Below, piece after piece: positions 22,001-34,692 of a DNA stretch of 64,000 nucleotides (the first letter of the stretch is position 1; each line of letters starts with the position of its first letter). The stretch comes from Thunnus maccoyii (Eukaryota; Chordata; Actinopteri; Scombriformes; Scombridae). The stretch covers positions 19,670,505 through 19,734,504 of the forward strand of contig NC_056535.1 of the NCBI RefSeq assembly GCF_910596095.1, written 5' to 3'. Under the pieces are notes generated by a model. It had not been told where the DNA came from. It saw nothing but the letters and a program-made list of their open reading frames with translations, and did not search any database. Position numbers and translations under genes: made by a program.

Positions 22001-22838
22001 TATATATATATATCATACCTATTACTGGGACATCAACCATTTCACAGAGCTCAATCAAAGATACAATTATTGTTTTCTTTATAACAGTTTAATTAGGAAG
22101 AGTTTAAAGATCTCAGAACTATATAACATTAATAAAGTTAAAAGAATACTGGGTCTTTAGCTGAGTTCTCGCTTGATTTTTACTTATTACTGTTTTTACA
22201 TGCATGCGCTCAATTAAAGACATTTTTAATTGAAATTATCGCCCCTCTGAGGCTCAGTCATTTGTTTTTATTTCCAAACAGCTTATAAAACATACACAAC
22301 ACACCTTTATAATTCCTTACTAGCAGCTTAAACTGTCAAAATTTTAACAATACACAGTACATGTGCCATATTTGCTCATTTGACTTAGCTCTGGGTTAGT
22401 TGTACTTCAGCTATGTATGGGCGAGATCACATTATTGATCAAATGCCAATGACATCACAGGAATTTTGTCATACTTTTTGTCATACAGTTTTTCTTGTAA
22501 AAAAAAAAAAATAGGGGGCCTCCAATGGTTTAATTTACTATTTTCTTCGGTCTGGACTCAGATAGTATTACAGGAAACAAAATCATGGCTACAAAATACA
22601 TTTTCAAACTTTTATTAAAAGCAGTTTAGGTGGGTAAGTTGTAATTAACCCAATCCAAATGCTAAAAGTAGATGATAAACTTTTACATTTTACCACTGAA
22701 GTTATATTTCTCAACCTATTCATGTAGTTTGGTCCAATATTCACTCACACTTTCACGCTGGAATTGTTCACCACCAACTCCTAAAAAATGATCTGTGTCT
22801 TTGGCCTAAAAGATGCTCAAACAAACATGTATCTGACC
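22001..22838. other. AT-rich intergenic stretch
   Basis: It starts with a short TA run (22,001-22,013) next to the Tc1-like element and holds an A-run near 22,500. No gene is seen. Confidence 0.5.
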
Positions 22839-22839
22839 T

Positions 22840-22972
22840 ATGGGACATCAGAGCACCCTGAGGAAACCCATACGGACACAGAGGGAATATGCCAACTCTG
22901 CATAGAAAGATCACATTGGAACACCGGACTGTCTTGCTGTGTTGCAAACCACTGATCTACTATCCACCCATC
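22840..22972. repeat. Dispersed repeat fragment (GGAAACCCA...ACACAG type)
   Basis: The words GAGCACCCTGAGGAAACCCA, GGACACAGAGGGAATATGCC and AACTCTGCATAGAAAG followed by GATC are the pattern of a very common fish dispersed repeat. Only part of it remains. Its family name was not assigned. Confidence 0.5.
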
Positions 22973-24700
22973 CTTTAAAACCTACATAAAGCTATACTGT
23001 TAGGGTATGTTATGCAGTGACAGTCATTAAGTTGCCTGTGTCAACAGAAGTTGATGTCATTGCAACCATTGTCAATCAATCCTGTTAGCTTTAGTTAGTG
23101 GGGTTTAGCAGGGTTTGTCGACAGAAAATGCGGATGAATAGAGATTTTCTGTTATGCTGAACTGTATTTGTCTTCCAAAAGCCCTGTTGTGGCTTGTGAG
23201 CCTGTTGCCATGACAACCATCATTTGATACCAGTGGTGTGTAGGAAGGCAGAAAGATATGGTTGAAAATTAGCAAACTGCTTAATGCATGTTTTATAATC
23301 TATTCATAATTTTCATGTATGTGTGTTGTGTCAGGGGAATAAACAAAATGAGTTCGGAACAACACAGATACTCCAGAAAATAACACTCATTCAAGTATTG
23401 AGTAACACTGGGTCATATTCATTCCCATGATTAATTCAACAATTATTATACTGTATATGCCTCAAAGTGAATACTTTACAGAAAGTACACTGAATGCATA
23501 TTTTTTTCTTTCACTAATTTTAATATTTTGCATTCATCCTCTTTGTGGAGATAATGTAGTGACCCACATCTCTCATGAGAACCAGTATCATCACTGTCTC
23601 TGCAAGGAATATATTTCCAATTTTCTGAAAACTCTTCTCATATAAGTGATATGAAATCAAAAGATATGTTACTCCATATGTGTATGTGTGTCAGAGAAAT
23701 AAAAATGCAATATTAGGTGTGTTCACATCCTTTGCACTTTTGGAAATATCTTTATTGATTGAAGAATATTTCAACCTGTTGATAGTGACCATTAACTCAT
23801 GTCAATATAATCAGTTAATATAGTCAATTTACTTAATTTTTCTAACAGGATTATGATTAAAAATTCCTAGATAAGCACAAACTACACTGTTATATACCTA
23901 TCTAAAATTATGTAAATTCACATTTTGTCATGTGCACTTGATTGATTAAAAGATTAAATGAGCCATCATGTTTTAGACGGAAAAAAACATCATGAATTTT
24001 GCAGAAATCTGCTAAACTTATACTAAATGACTGACTGTATGAGGTCTAACAGTTCTGTATCCATGTAGCCTGCAGCAATTAGGTAACAGAGTCCCACTGT
24101 TTATGAAAGTAGTTAAGTGTCAGTACAGACCCAAACGGCAGCCCTCATAAACTCTGAATTAGCACAAGAGAACTCAGAGATAAATTGCCTTTCCACATGA
24201 GCAGAGAGACCGTAATTACAAGGATATGAAACCTTTAAAGTACATTTATTCATTGCTGGGCTTGGTCCCAAGACCTTGACCCAATATCAAAATATTGTAT
24301 ACAAAATATTGTTACTTTTGAATTGTACTCTTTTCACTTGAATTAAAAAGGTTACATGAGCTGAGATTTTTCAATTTACAAACTAATTTCTCTTCAGTGA
24401 TGTGCACTATGGAATGAATTGTTATGGAGTGTTTGCTTTGACAACAGAAATCACAGATGTAGTACCAGTTACGCTCTGATCAACATTATGGACATCCGGT
24501 CTTGCTGTGTTGTGGTAACTATGGTAACCTCAAAGAGCACCAAATGTTCTACTTGAAGTGTGAGGGTATCATCTGTGACACTGTGCCTCCTTCCCTGTGC
24601 TGAGGCAAAAACTGTCAAAATCCAAATTACTTCTCCAGCTATCTAAATAATTTACTCTCAAAGGGTTGATTTACCAAATTAAAACAAAAAGAAAATCTAT
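22973..24700. other. AT-rich intergenic stretch, nothing recognised
   Basis: No coding signature, RNA gene or defined repeat was found. Frames up to 72 codons look like chance. Confidence 0.5.
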
Positions 24701-24719
24701 CCACATAGATTTGGCTTTA

Positions 24720-26555
24720 TTTGTTCTCTGAGATTTCTGCCACCATTCCAATACAATAGAGGTAAATGAATGTTAACGATGGATTGCACCTGATGGGTTG
24801 TCAGTTTTTGTTGCAGTGGCAATTGTAGCTGGGCAGCCCCACTCTGGAGTGGCAGTCCCTTCTTCAGTTGGCGCACACAAATGGAGAGGGGCCTGGCACA
24901 GGAGTGGAGGCTGCTGCTCACAGTTTCCTCTTCTGTCTCTTCTCCTGCAGTAAGCAGGTGCATCTCTCCTCAGTGCAGCAAGTTCCTGCAGCAGCAGTCT
25001 GTCTCTAAACGCTGTGGTCATTTGCTGCTTCCTCCCAGCTGTTGGGGTCGATGCCTGCCTGCTTCATGTTTTGTTTGCAGCTATCCTTGAAACACAGGCA
25101 CGGGTGAACACCAGGCCTGTAGTCTGTTGACAGCTTACCATACAGGATGGCTCTGGAGAGCCAACTGGGGTCCATCCTGTGGACGTGGCCAAGCCATCTG
25201 AGGTGGCATTGGCTTAGCATGGTAAACATGCTGGTGGAGTGAGCATGTTCCAGGACTTCTATGTTGGGTACTTTCTTCTGCCATGTGATGCTCAGGATGC
25301 GGTGTAGGCATCGCAGGTGGAAGCTGTTCAGCCATTCAGGTTCAGGTCTCACTGCTGCACAGCAGGATGCTGATAACGCAGACTTGGTAGACCTGGGGTT
25401 TTTTGCGCACAGGTAAGTTCTTGTTGGACCACACTTTCTTTGATAGCTTGGACATAACTGCAGCAGCCCCCGCAAGATGGGTGCTCATTTCCGCGCCAAG
25501 GTATGTGAAGGTGTTAAAACAGTCAAGAGTCTTGTTGTCGGTGGAGATGGAGGGTGGGGGTTCAACTTTTTGGCATGTGATGTTGGTCTTCTTAATGCTA
25601 ATGGTGAAGGCGAAGTCCTTACAAGCATGTGAGAGCCTGTCCATCAGCCCCTGGAGCCCTGATTCAGTGTGGAATGCTAGCGCTGCATTGTGTGCAAATA
25701 GCATTTCATTCAGGAACACAATGGTCACTTTGGTCTTGGGCCACAAGCGGGCAAGGTTGAAGAGTTTGCTGTCAGCTCTGGTGTGTAGATAGACGCCTCC
25801 AGGAGATGAGCCAAATGCAAATGACAACAGGAGAGAGAAGAAGATTCCGAAGAGGGTTGGTGCAAGAACGCAGCCGTGCTTCACTCTGCTGCAGATTGGA
25901 AAGGCCTCTGAAGTTTCTCCTTCACAGCAGACTGAGCCCTGCATGTTGTCGTGGAATGATTTTATGATGGTTAGGAGTTTGTTGGGCATCTAATTTTCAC
26001 AAGTAACTTGAAGAGACCATCTCTATTGATGAGGTTGAAGGCCTTGGTGAGGGTGACAAAGGTGAGATACAGGGGTCTCCTCTTCTCCCAGCATTTCTCC
26101 TGCAGCTGTCAAAGGGTGAAGATCATGTCCATCAGGTCCTGGGGGACTGCTTCTTTGTTCACAGACAGGGGAGGTCATGAAGATGTGACAGTAAGGAAGG
26201 TTTCCCAGGTTTGATGACGTCTGGTTTTATCCTGTCAGCACCTGGTTTGCAAGCAAGGCTATCAATGGCTTTGCTGAGCTCCTCCCGTGTGGGTTCCTTG
26301 TAAAGCTCCTCGATCACAGGGAGGCTTGTAATGCCGTTCAGTACGCTACAGAGAACACAGCTGCAGTCGTTGATGACTTCACCAGACTTGGATTTGACTG
26401 CTGCCGTTTTCTTGATGGAGGGACCTGTTGATTGTTTGACCCCCCTCGTACATGCCCTTGATGTCACCTGTGTCACCTGTATGTTGGAGGAGAGCTCAAG
26501 CCAGTATTTGTTGGCACACCGTTGTGCCGTTTGCTGGACCTTAGTCAAGGCTGGT
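24720..26555 (-). mobile_element. Non-LTR retrotransposon ORF remnant, catalytic residues lost
   Basis: Read on the - strand from 26,548 down: a pre-reverse-transcriptase region (TGPSIKKTAAVKSKSGEVI, LPVIEELYKEPTREELSKAI), then palm motif A (FVTLTKAFNLINRDGL near 26,050), VKHGCVLAPTLFGIFFSLLL, the active-site block MLFAHNAA (FAHN at 25687-25698), ITCQKVEPPP, FTYLGAEM, and the C-terminal HLRWLGHVHRMDPSWLSRAI with GIDPNSWEEAA. Functional relatives have Asp in motif A and FADD at the active site. Here motif A has Thr and Asn, and FADD has become FAHN. Frameshifts and an in-frame stop also break the frame. Confidence 0.88.
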
Positions 26556-29500
26556 TTAGTTGTGGTTTCACAAAATATTTCTGAACTTTTTGGAAATATT
26601 TTTGATCATTTGGAACAATTTTTATCTTTTAAAAATGTTCTCATATTACACAACTGAAAAAATTATTTTGCAGGATTGTATCATGGTGTTTTTCTTCCCT
26701 TTTCCAATTTTATTTTCTGGTAAAATTGGAATTACCATGATTTTATATGTACATTTACACTTGATATAATTTTTAAGCATTGCTTACTTGTTAATCTAAT
26801 TGTGACTGTTTTCTTTTGAATTTCCTTAGAAACTGTTGTAAAGCTGTCAAGGTCTCCACTGATGGCTGTGAGAAGCATGCCTTCAGCCCTTCAAAGGTTT
26901 CCATCACAGACCCCATGGCTATTGGTTTTGGTTTCTATGACAACTAAGTTGAACTACAAGTTGACTCATCTTTTACAAGCATGAGTACAGAATTATGGAG
27001 AAAAAATATTTTGGTCAGAAAAGGATTTCAGACCAATACTGCACTGCAAAAAAATGTTAATATTTTGTTAACTGGTGAAACAAAATCTGCCTAGGAAATT
27101 AGATTAATTACGTGATAACTTGCCTTACTCTGTCTTGTGTCAAGCATCCATTTCTAGAATATTTCTAAAACAAAGAAAACTGCACCAGGATCAATTCATA
27201 CTGATTGACAGGAGTTCTTTTTTATTTGATTTTTAGGTATTTTTATTTAATATACCTTCAAGGCTAAATGTGAGACTGAGTTTTGATGCACAATCTTATT
27301 TACAAAGCTTTACATATGAAATGAAAGGAAGACAGATTTAACATAGAGCTTGTCAATTAGTACACAAGCCAGCTGTGTTAGTGTTAACGTTTTTTGTCTC
27401 CTTTACTTACTTTGTTATCTTCTCACAATATAAATCCCTGTGAAACAGCAAATAGATTAGAGACAATACAAAAATAGCCAACTTTCTTTAATTTAAAATT
27501 CCTCCATGAAGAAACTGTAAGGGATTTCTGATACAGGCAAGAAGAAGATAGACATGTTGAAGCAGGATAGTCACTGGAGTCCTGGCTGGATTAACTAGAT
27601 GCAGCCATGGTAACATAAGGATGAGCAGAGCACTGAGTAGTTTCAGAGAAGCACAGTGAGGTACTGCCTGTGAGCTCTGTGACGCAGATTTCACTTTTGC
27701 GTATGCTTCTATGACAAACCAGAAAGCCTTGTTGTGGATAATTAGAACTGATAAAAATCATATTAAAGGAATATACTGCATGGGGTATGGGAAGCATTAT
27801 TTTTTGATGGGAGGATCTAAAGAGCAATTTTATGAGCTATTTTAACCTCCATCGAAATATATTGGGCAAAAAAATAACTTGAGTGATAGAGATCTGCATA
27901 TAGCCTGGCCACAACTGCTGCAGTGTATTGGCTTAATCAGTTTCTCATTAATCAGTCAGCTACAATGTCTGCTGAAGGTTGAATTCCACATGAATCTAAA
28001 GCACTGGCAATACAAGTGACTGTGACAATTTAAACTGATTTCTCGTCACGGCACAGCTTCAAATATTGAGAAAAACAGATTAACTGAATTACAACTGTGC
28101 CTAATAAATGGCAACAGAAGACCCTTTCAAATGGTAATAAAGGCGGTGTGTATTCCGCTGAGGTCAGAGAACAACGTTTTGGGACCAACAGTAAGGATAA
28201 GTCAGTCTTGTAATATGATTGTGGAGGCTCTCTAGTCACCAAACTCATAGAATTCAAATTTAAATTGAGCAATAATCATCATATTATGAAGAAAACCCTT
28301 GAGATTTGAAAATCATCCTCAGGGTTGCTTTAAGCATCCTCAGTTTGACATTCGTTAGCACAAAACGACTTTTACTGCTGCTTCTGTCTTTCAAACGGCA
28401 CCAAACACGGCAATATCCATGTCCCTTAAGAGGCTGTTACTATGGTGACAGCGCACCGAAATTGTGGATGTCACTGCCAATTTAGTTGTAGTGTCAAGCA
28501 CATAGACATACAGGTATTAGAGCATTGACACATAATTATAGAAATATAGAATTAAAACTTATTTTGTTGAATGTAATCCATCTTTCAGAATACATATGCA
28601 CCAGTGAGTTAGCCTGCAGTGCTTTGGCTGATTTGGTAAGACACTGGAAAGTGCTATGACTTCATGTTGTCACATCAAATCTATCATATATGACTTGCTC
28701 ATGGATATAATTTATGTCTCAGACACTGTGTGCTGTCTCCTAAAATGGAGACCTTTCATCTGAAAAAATACCTGAATCTGGAAAGTACCTGAACTCCATT
28801 TTTTATATAAACTCCCCACCTCCTCACTACTTTTGCTGTATAAATGCTTTTGTTCCACTGTTGCTACTGTGTCTCTGCAGTTTATTTTCTATTTCCAAGT
28901 CTATTTTTAGGTATAAACAATTTCAGCTCTGGCTTTCCCCATTAAAATTCAAGAGTTATATCTCAGGTTGTTGTCTCAAAGACACTTTTGGACTTAAACT
29001 TAGACAGCTGACACAGTGATTGACTCCCTCCTGTGGTGAAGGATTGGAGGGGGATTATAAATCTCCCCCTGTAAAATGATGACAGTGATATAAGGGATTC
29101 CAGGAGTTACATTTGTTATACGGCACTCATTGCTATATTGTGGTTGTCTATTGCTTAGACAACCACGGTTCTGGAGAGCCATGTAACACTGGGAGTTGGA
29201 ACAGAGAGAGTAGGTGGTTTTGTGGGTAGGTGGGGAGCAGGTTAAAGATGCTCCACCACTCTCTTTCCTGTTATCCCAGTGGCCTTTTAGCGGCATTACT
29301 CATTTTAGGAAAGAGACACTCCTGTTACATAAGCCAGACAGTCAGAGTCTGCCTACCAGCTAAAATCCCTGCAGATCCTCTGTATACCTGTACATACAGT
29401 AATTGCAAAGTGCTACCAATGTTCGGATCAGTTTTCTCTTTAAACTCCTCAGCTGTATCTGTACATTTTCACCAAGAGGGGAGTCATTTGAATGGCTTAG

Positions 29501-30060
29501 ACATGACAGAAATGGGTAACATTGCTATTTAACAAATCACGGCCCCAGTTTTAGTTTATTTTAGCAAAGGCTGCCAACTAGCAGAGGCTTGATGCACATC
29601 AGAAAACAGATTACTTACAACAAGAGCCCATATTAAGTGCCTTGGAGGATCCATTTAAGCCCATCAAGAAGATCTCCCTTGTCTCCAGACATAGCATTGT
29701 TGGTGCTGACCTCAGTGAACGGTTGAGAGATTTAGAGATCTCTTGGTTCACTCGTGCTTTGTCTCACTTGTACCCTGTGGGATTTTTTTTTTCCATCTCT
29801 ATGGGTTGGCGTTACACTTTGAAGAGGCCAGCAGCAGAAGAGAGTAGAGCTGAATCTTACAGCATTGTGCAAAGAAATCAGCAGAGTTGTCTGCCATCAG
29901 CTGCTTGCTTATTAACATGATTGGTGGGTTGTGACAGCTATTGAACATTGTGGGATGGTGTCCATTCTGAAAACAAAGTGTCTTGGTTATCCCTCCAAGC
30001 TTTTGTTGGACCATAAGTACATTGCATTTTACTATGGACCAGCAGGTATAGTATTAGTTG
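26556..30060. other. Gene-free intergenic stretch
   Basis: AT-rich DNA without recognisable reading frames. The largest frames (about 100 codons near 29,000-29,530 on both strands) show no domain. No RNA gene seen. Confidence 0.45.
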
Positions 30061-30064
30061 CATA

Positions 30065-30312
30065 CTGTAATTTTGCTATCGGGTTTATTCTGTACACACA
30101 ACATTTATTGCATGGCTGTGCATCCTGGAAGAGGGCTCCCTCCTCTGTTGCTCTTCCTGAGATTTCTTCCATTTTTTCTCCTTTAAAGTGTTTTTTCCTT
30201 ATCCAAATGGAGGGTCTGTGGATGGAGGGTGTTGTATGCTATACATATTGTAAAGGCAAATTTGTGATTTGTGATATTGGGCTATATAATTAAAAATGGA
30301 CTTGACTTCCAC
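30065..30312 (+). repeat. L2/CR1-type LINE or SINE 3' tail
   Basis: The run GCATCCTGGAAGAGGGCTCC, then TTGCTCTTCCTGAGATTTCT, TTTTTCCTTATCCAAATGGA, GAGGGTGTTGTATGCTATAC and finally GTGATATTGGGCTATATAAT with an ACTTGACTTCC end is the pattern of a highly repeated fish 3' tail, normally ending in ATAAAATTGACTTGACTTG. The tail alone is present, as usual for truncated LINE copies. Confidence 0.75.
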
Positions 30313-30729
30313 TTCCTTATGCATTATGCAAGGTCAATACAGGCTGAGCTTGAGCGTTGTTTTCTGTCTTTGTGTGATCAAGTTACCCTGTTCATCTTTT
30401 TGTGATTCAACTTTTTCTATAAAATTTGTAATAACTGGTGTTTGGAATTTTTCATGAAGATTCAACCTTCATAGCTGTAAGCTTATAGAAATCTCAATAA
30501 ATTTCAATAAATACAAATGTGAAAAATCTGAAAACCACTAACCAAACTATGGGTCACACAACATCTGTGCCATAGCTGTGTCCTCTATAGGAGGTCAGAT
30601 CAGAGGTGGGCATGTGGATGTGCAGGGAATAGGTTATTTTTTAGAGAGCTGTTCTTGTTCTGTGGAAAATGTGGTCTTATTGAGCGGCACCAACTTCCGG
30701 AGGGAGTTTGGGGAAGAAAAATAAACATC

Positions 30730-31153
30730 TTTTAACCCCGCTGTTGCTTCTGAGCGCAGGACAGCTGACGTGCAGCCACCAGCTCAGCAGTGGGAACATC
30801 AGCAGGGTCATTCACAGCTAAAACTCATACAATTAATGACACTGTTATCAAAACATTTGCTGCACTGCGCGCACACACACGCACACACACACACACACAC
30901 ACATGGCGCACCGTACATCGCGCACACCTCCCCTCCTTCCTCGCTGCATCATAGCCCGCTGTTACCATCACACGTTCACGTAATAGCCTACTCCCGCAAG
31001 CTGACTTGTTGGAAATGCTCGAGGATATTTAAAAATCTCTCTGAAAGCACAAAAAAATAGTGGAAGGAAAGTGATTTCAATCCGCGCCGGGAAAATACTA
31101 AAGCATTAGACAGAGGGTTGGATATTCATTATTGCCAGTTTACTTCATTGAAG
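30730..31153 (+). promoter_or_regulatory. camkv: Probable non-coding exon 1 and promoter of camkv
   Basis: A strong donor (TTGAAG|GTAAGTG) follows position 31153, and the next acceptor joining to the camkv start exon is at 40130. The preceding 400 nt are richer in GC than the surroundings, with GCTGACGTGCAGCC (CRE-like) near 30,766 and a CA microsatellite inside. The start point of transcription is inferred, not seen. Confidence 0.4.
30866..30902. repeat. CA dinucleotide microsatellite
   Basis: GCGCACACACACGC followed by an uninterrupted run of CA units lies in the presumed camkv first exon or promoter. Confidence 0.9.
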
Positions 31154-31494
31154 GTAAGTGAGCGCAATTTGCGTATAATGTTTTGCTTACCGCCATAAGA
31201 TTGCAAAAATCACTGCTGTCAAAAACGCGAGAAGTGAAAAATGTTCTCCATTTATTTATTCAGTAACTGTCGTCTTTGCATCTAACATATTCAAACGGAG
31301 GACACAGCATTTCCTCTCAAAACTTTTATGCCAATAAAACATTTCGGTACGAATATCAGACATGCTCACATGATTTAAGAAACCTGCAGGATAGTTTTCA
31401 TGTGATCTATTCAGCTGCAACATCAGTCTACCTGGGTGTTGCGCAAATACTGTATATTTAAACTGCCAAGCTGCTTGGGCAGTGAGGTTTTCAG

Positions 31495-31515
31495 TAAAAA
31501 AAAAAAAAAAAAAAA
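31495..31515. repeat. Poly-A homopolymer
   Basis: Uninterrupted run of about 20 A in camkv intron 1. Confidence 0.9.
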
Positions 31516-31895
31516 GATTCAGGCTATAATAGGTGAAACCTGTTTTGCTGTTAAAGCGAAGTTTACACTCCAGTCAGTATGAGCAGCTCAACAAGTTCAT
31601 TAACATTATAAGATGTATAGTTATAGTTCATAAAGACTTGCACAAACTGAGCCTCAGATTTACACAAGGCATGTTTCTGATGCACTCAGACTGCAGCACT
31701 TCTTGAGTTCACATTCTCACAGTCTCACAGTCTCGCGGTGTCCCTGCCTCCTTGTCATTATTTGTCATCATTTCACACCCAAGAGCCTGTGATTGCAATA
31801 CCCACTTTGCCAGTGCTTAAACCACTCTGTACGCCCCAGAAGGAGGGTGAGTGCTCTGGCACGACAGAATAGAAAAAAGAAAACCACAGGAGAGG

Positions 31896-31915
31896 TGGGG
31901 GGGGGGGGGGGGGGG
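31896..31915. repeat. Poly-G homopolymer, about 20 nt
   Basis: Uninterrupted G run after GAGAGGT. Runs this long can form G-quadruplex structures and are hard to sequence and assemble. Confidence 0.9.
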
Positions 31916-32912
31916 ACAGAGGGCCTTACAGACTTTCCAAGGTTGTTACATAGATATATGGATCAAATGCATCATGTAAGTAGCCTACAATGACTGTATT
32001 AGTTGAGCAGAAAAAGTTTGGGAAGCCCTGCTGCAAAGCCTGTTGGTTTTAAGCAGGAAACAATAGACTTATATGTTGGTGCAATGACACTATTGGAAAG
32101 ATTTGTGGCTTATTCATGAATGGCCAGCATTTAAAAGTTAAATGTATCTAAGGTATACTGTGAAATAAAACTGTCGAAAAATAAATTGAGAGAGCCCCAG
32201 TATGCTGCTGTATGTCTCAGTTCTTTTCAAAAATACTGCCACACACCATTATTTTTTACAGGTGTATTTTTTTTCCTCTCTCCCCCCTCAGCCTTGATGG
32301 CTGGTTCTGAGAAACAGCGAAAGACCCATCAATGAATAGAATGTTTAAAAGGCTCATTTAAATGGAGTCGTGGCCTTTTGTTTATGTAACAGGCTTCACA
32401 CGGAATTGAATGTGTTATCTGTTTTCATGATGTGTTTGATTGGACATTCAGCTACAGTTAATCAAGTTCAAGCAGCTGTCTGCGGAGTACACATTGTTTG
32501 CAGATTGAATTGGTCAAATAAATATTAATATAATAACTATTCGTCATTAGTTTGATTTATATTCTGGAGATTTTTGTTTTGTTAACTGTTTGAATTCATG
32601 ATCCGTCACATGAAGTGGCAGTGGTCTTGAGCAGTAATGTCGATGAGTATGCAGAGAGCTGTTCTGTACCGACAGTACCAATGGTGCATACTGTAGTACT
32701 TGGTAACCATGGCAACAAAACAACATCAGAAGAAACTGGTCAGATGAGCCGGTGATGCCTGAAGAAGAGATGAATGGTAGACTCAATGCACAGCAGAACC
32801 AAGCACAAAAGACGGCTCTGATTCATACTCCTCGAATTGTTCTTCCCCTCTCTGCAAAACAAACACACATGTCTGCTCCTGTTCATGTCTGATATAATAA
32901 AAGTGTTATTTT

Positions 32913-32940
32913 GTGTGTGTATGTGTGTATGTGTGTGTGT

Positions 32941-32976
<36 letters not shown>
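32913..32976. repeat. TG dinucleotide microsatellite with TATG interruptions
   Basis: Interrupted TG units (with TATG spacers) run for about 60 nt. Confidence 0.92.
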
Positions 32977-32977
<1 letters not shown>

Positions 32978-33368
32978 CACACCTTGCAGGAAGGACATTT
33001 AGACCCTAAATGAAGCATTACAGGCCTTATAGTTTGGCTCAAACAAAAGACCATCTGCCCCCTGTCACCAAGCCTTTCCCTTTGAAGATGCTCGACTTTT
33101 GCCAAATCCACGGCTCTAGCCTGCTGCCACCGTCCGATGTGACTTTTACCGACAAACCTGAGTTCTAAAATAGTAACATTATTATTTCATAAAAAAGGTA
33201 ATCAAATCTAGTCATGTCTATGACAAAAACACACAAATTACCAACATCATTAAGCAATCTAACAGAAAATTTTTTATTGAGCTGTACTGTGATTCTCAGT
33301 GGCCCCAAACTGCATCCGAAAGATGCTCGAGAAATTTCAGTTATTTCATAAATATCCTCCTACATACA

Positions 33369-33395
33369 CGCACACAAACACACACACACACACAC
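33369..33395. repeat. CA microsatellite
   Basis: About 13 CA units with one AA interruption. Confidence 0.85.
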
Positions 33396-34422
33396 ATTAC
33401 ATGCACGCAAAGTGTGCTAGTAAGACTGACAATAAACTGTAACAAGGCAACAATTAACAACATTCATAAAAATGATGCAGCTACTTTAGAGGAAATAATC
33501 CACATCATCCAATTTTCATCTCTGTATGTCAGCACGACTCAGCTTGCAGTGTTTGAAACTTTGAAAGCTGGATTGGGGTGAGAAGCCTCTTGTCAATTTT
33601 ACATTGAATTATTAATTATTGAAACAGAATCTCTCAGTGAGCACACCTAAATCCAATTATTTTTTTATTTAAAGTATAGAAAATTAATATTTTTTATTGA
33701 TTTTGAGCATGAATTTAATTATTTAACACATTAATTAAAATACAGGCAGTGGATTCATGTCAGCCTTTTTAAATTTAGAAATTTAAATTTAGCACGTCTG
33801 TTTGGCCAATCAGTATGAATGCCAGAACACAATGCCAAGATGCATCTTCTCTTCAGCAAAGTGGGAGTGGGATTGTCTCAGATATTTTAAGCATATTTTA
33901 GTTTTAATTATAATGTTCCCCTTTGTATTCTGCAATAGCTGGAACACTGTTGAGTTGAAAGTGTTATCTCTAATTATAGCACCCTCATTAAGCAATTTAC
34001 TAGTGTAATTTCCAAGGTTAGTAGAGAATGTGTAACAAGTTGAAATGTAGATAATTTTATCTTGAAGCTCATGAAACAAATCAAAGTCATTTTTTAACTG
34101 CCAAAACAGTCCCAAAAAATGCATTATTTTTCCAAAGTTTCCAAAGTCTTGTCAAAATCACGCCAAAACATGACAGACATAATGCCAAGATGCCTCATCC
34201 CTCCAAGTTTTACCAACAGTGTCTGTGATGTGTGAGTTTAAAACACATTTTGTATTAAATCATAACGTTCCCCTCAGACTAATCAGTGTAGATCTGCAAC
34301 AGCTTGCACAGTGTGAAGACGCATTTTTTTATTCTGCTAAATTAGAACTGTGATGGGTGTCTGAGATGGAACCTGAGATATCAAATTTTACAGGTTGATA
34401 TACAAATGAATGACTGAATTAA

Positions 34423-34449
34423 TTAATTCATTCATTCATTCATTCATTA
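34423..34449. repeat. ATTC tetranucleotide microsatellite
   Basis: Repeated ATTC units, preceded by a diverged TTAA-rich flank. Confidence 0.85.
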
Positions 34450-34599
34450 ATGATGGACTGGCATAATTTTTCACTGACATTAATGTTGATCATCTCACAG
34501 CCTTTTAGGATTGTAGACCATCATAATGCTTTTGCACCAGACAACAAATCATATAATATAATATAGTATGTCCTGTCAATACTTTATCATGGAAACAGT

Positions 34600-34692
34600 C
34601 AAGTCCAGTCAAATTCGTATCAAAGAAGTTGGTCTCACAATATAGGTTATTACTCCAATTTTATTTCTACAGCCCAAAATCACATTCTTAAT
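34600..34692 (-). repeat. Reverse-orientation LINE/SINE 3' tail fragment
   Basis: CAATTTTATTTCTACAGCCC followed by AAAATCACATTC is the reverse complement of the GTGATATTGGGCTATATAAT tail seen near 30,290. The 5' side carries AGTCAAGTCCAGTCAAATTC, a decayed form of the ACTTG tandem end. Confidence 0.5.

Noticed and set aside
29931-30293. 120-codon frame on the + strand
   Set aside because: Its second half is the tail of a dispersed repeat; the first half has no recognisable domain.
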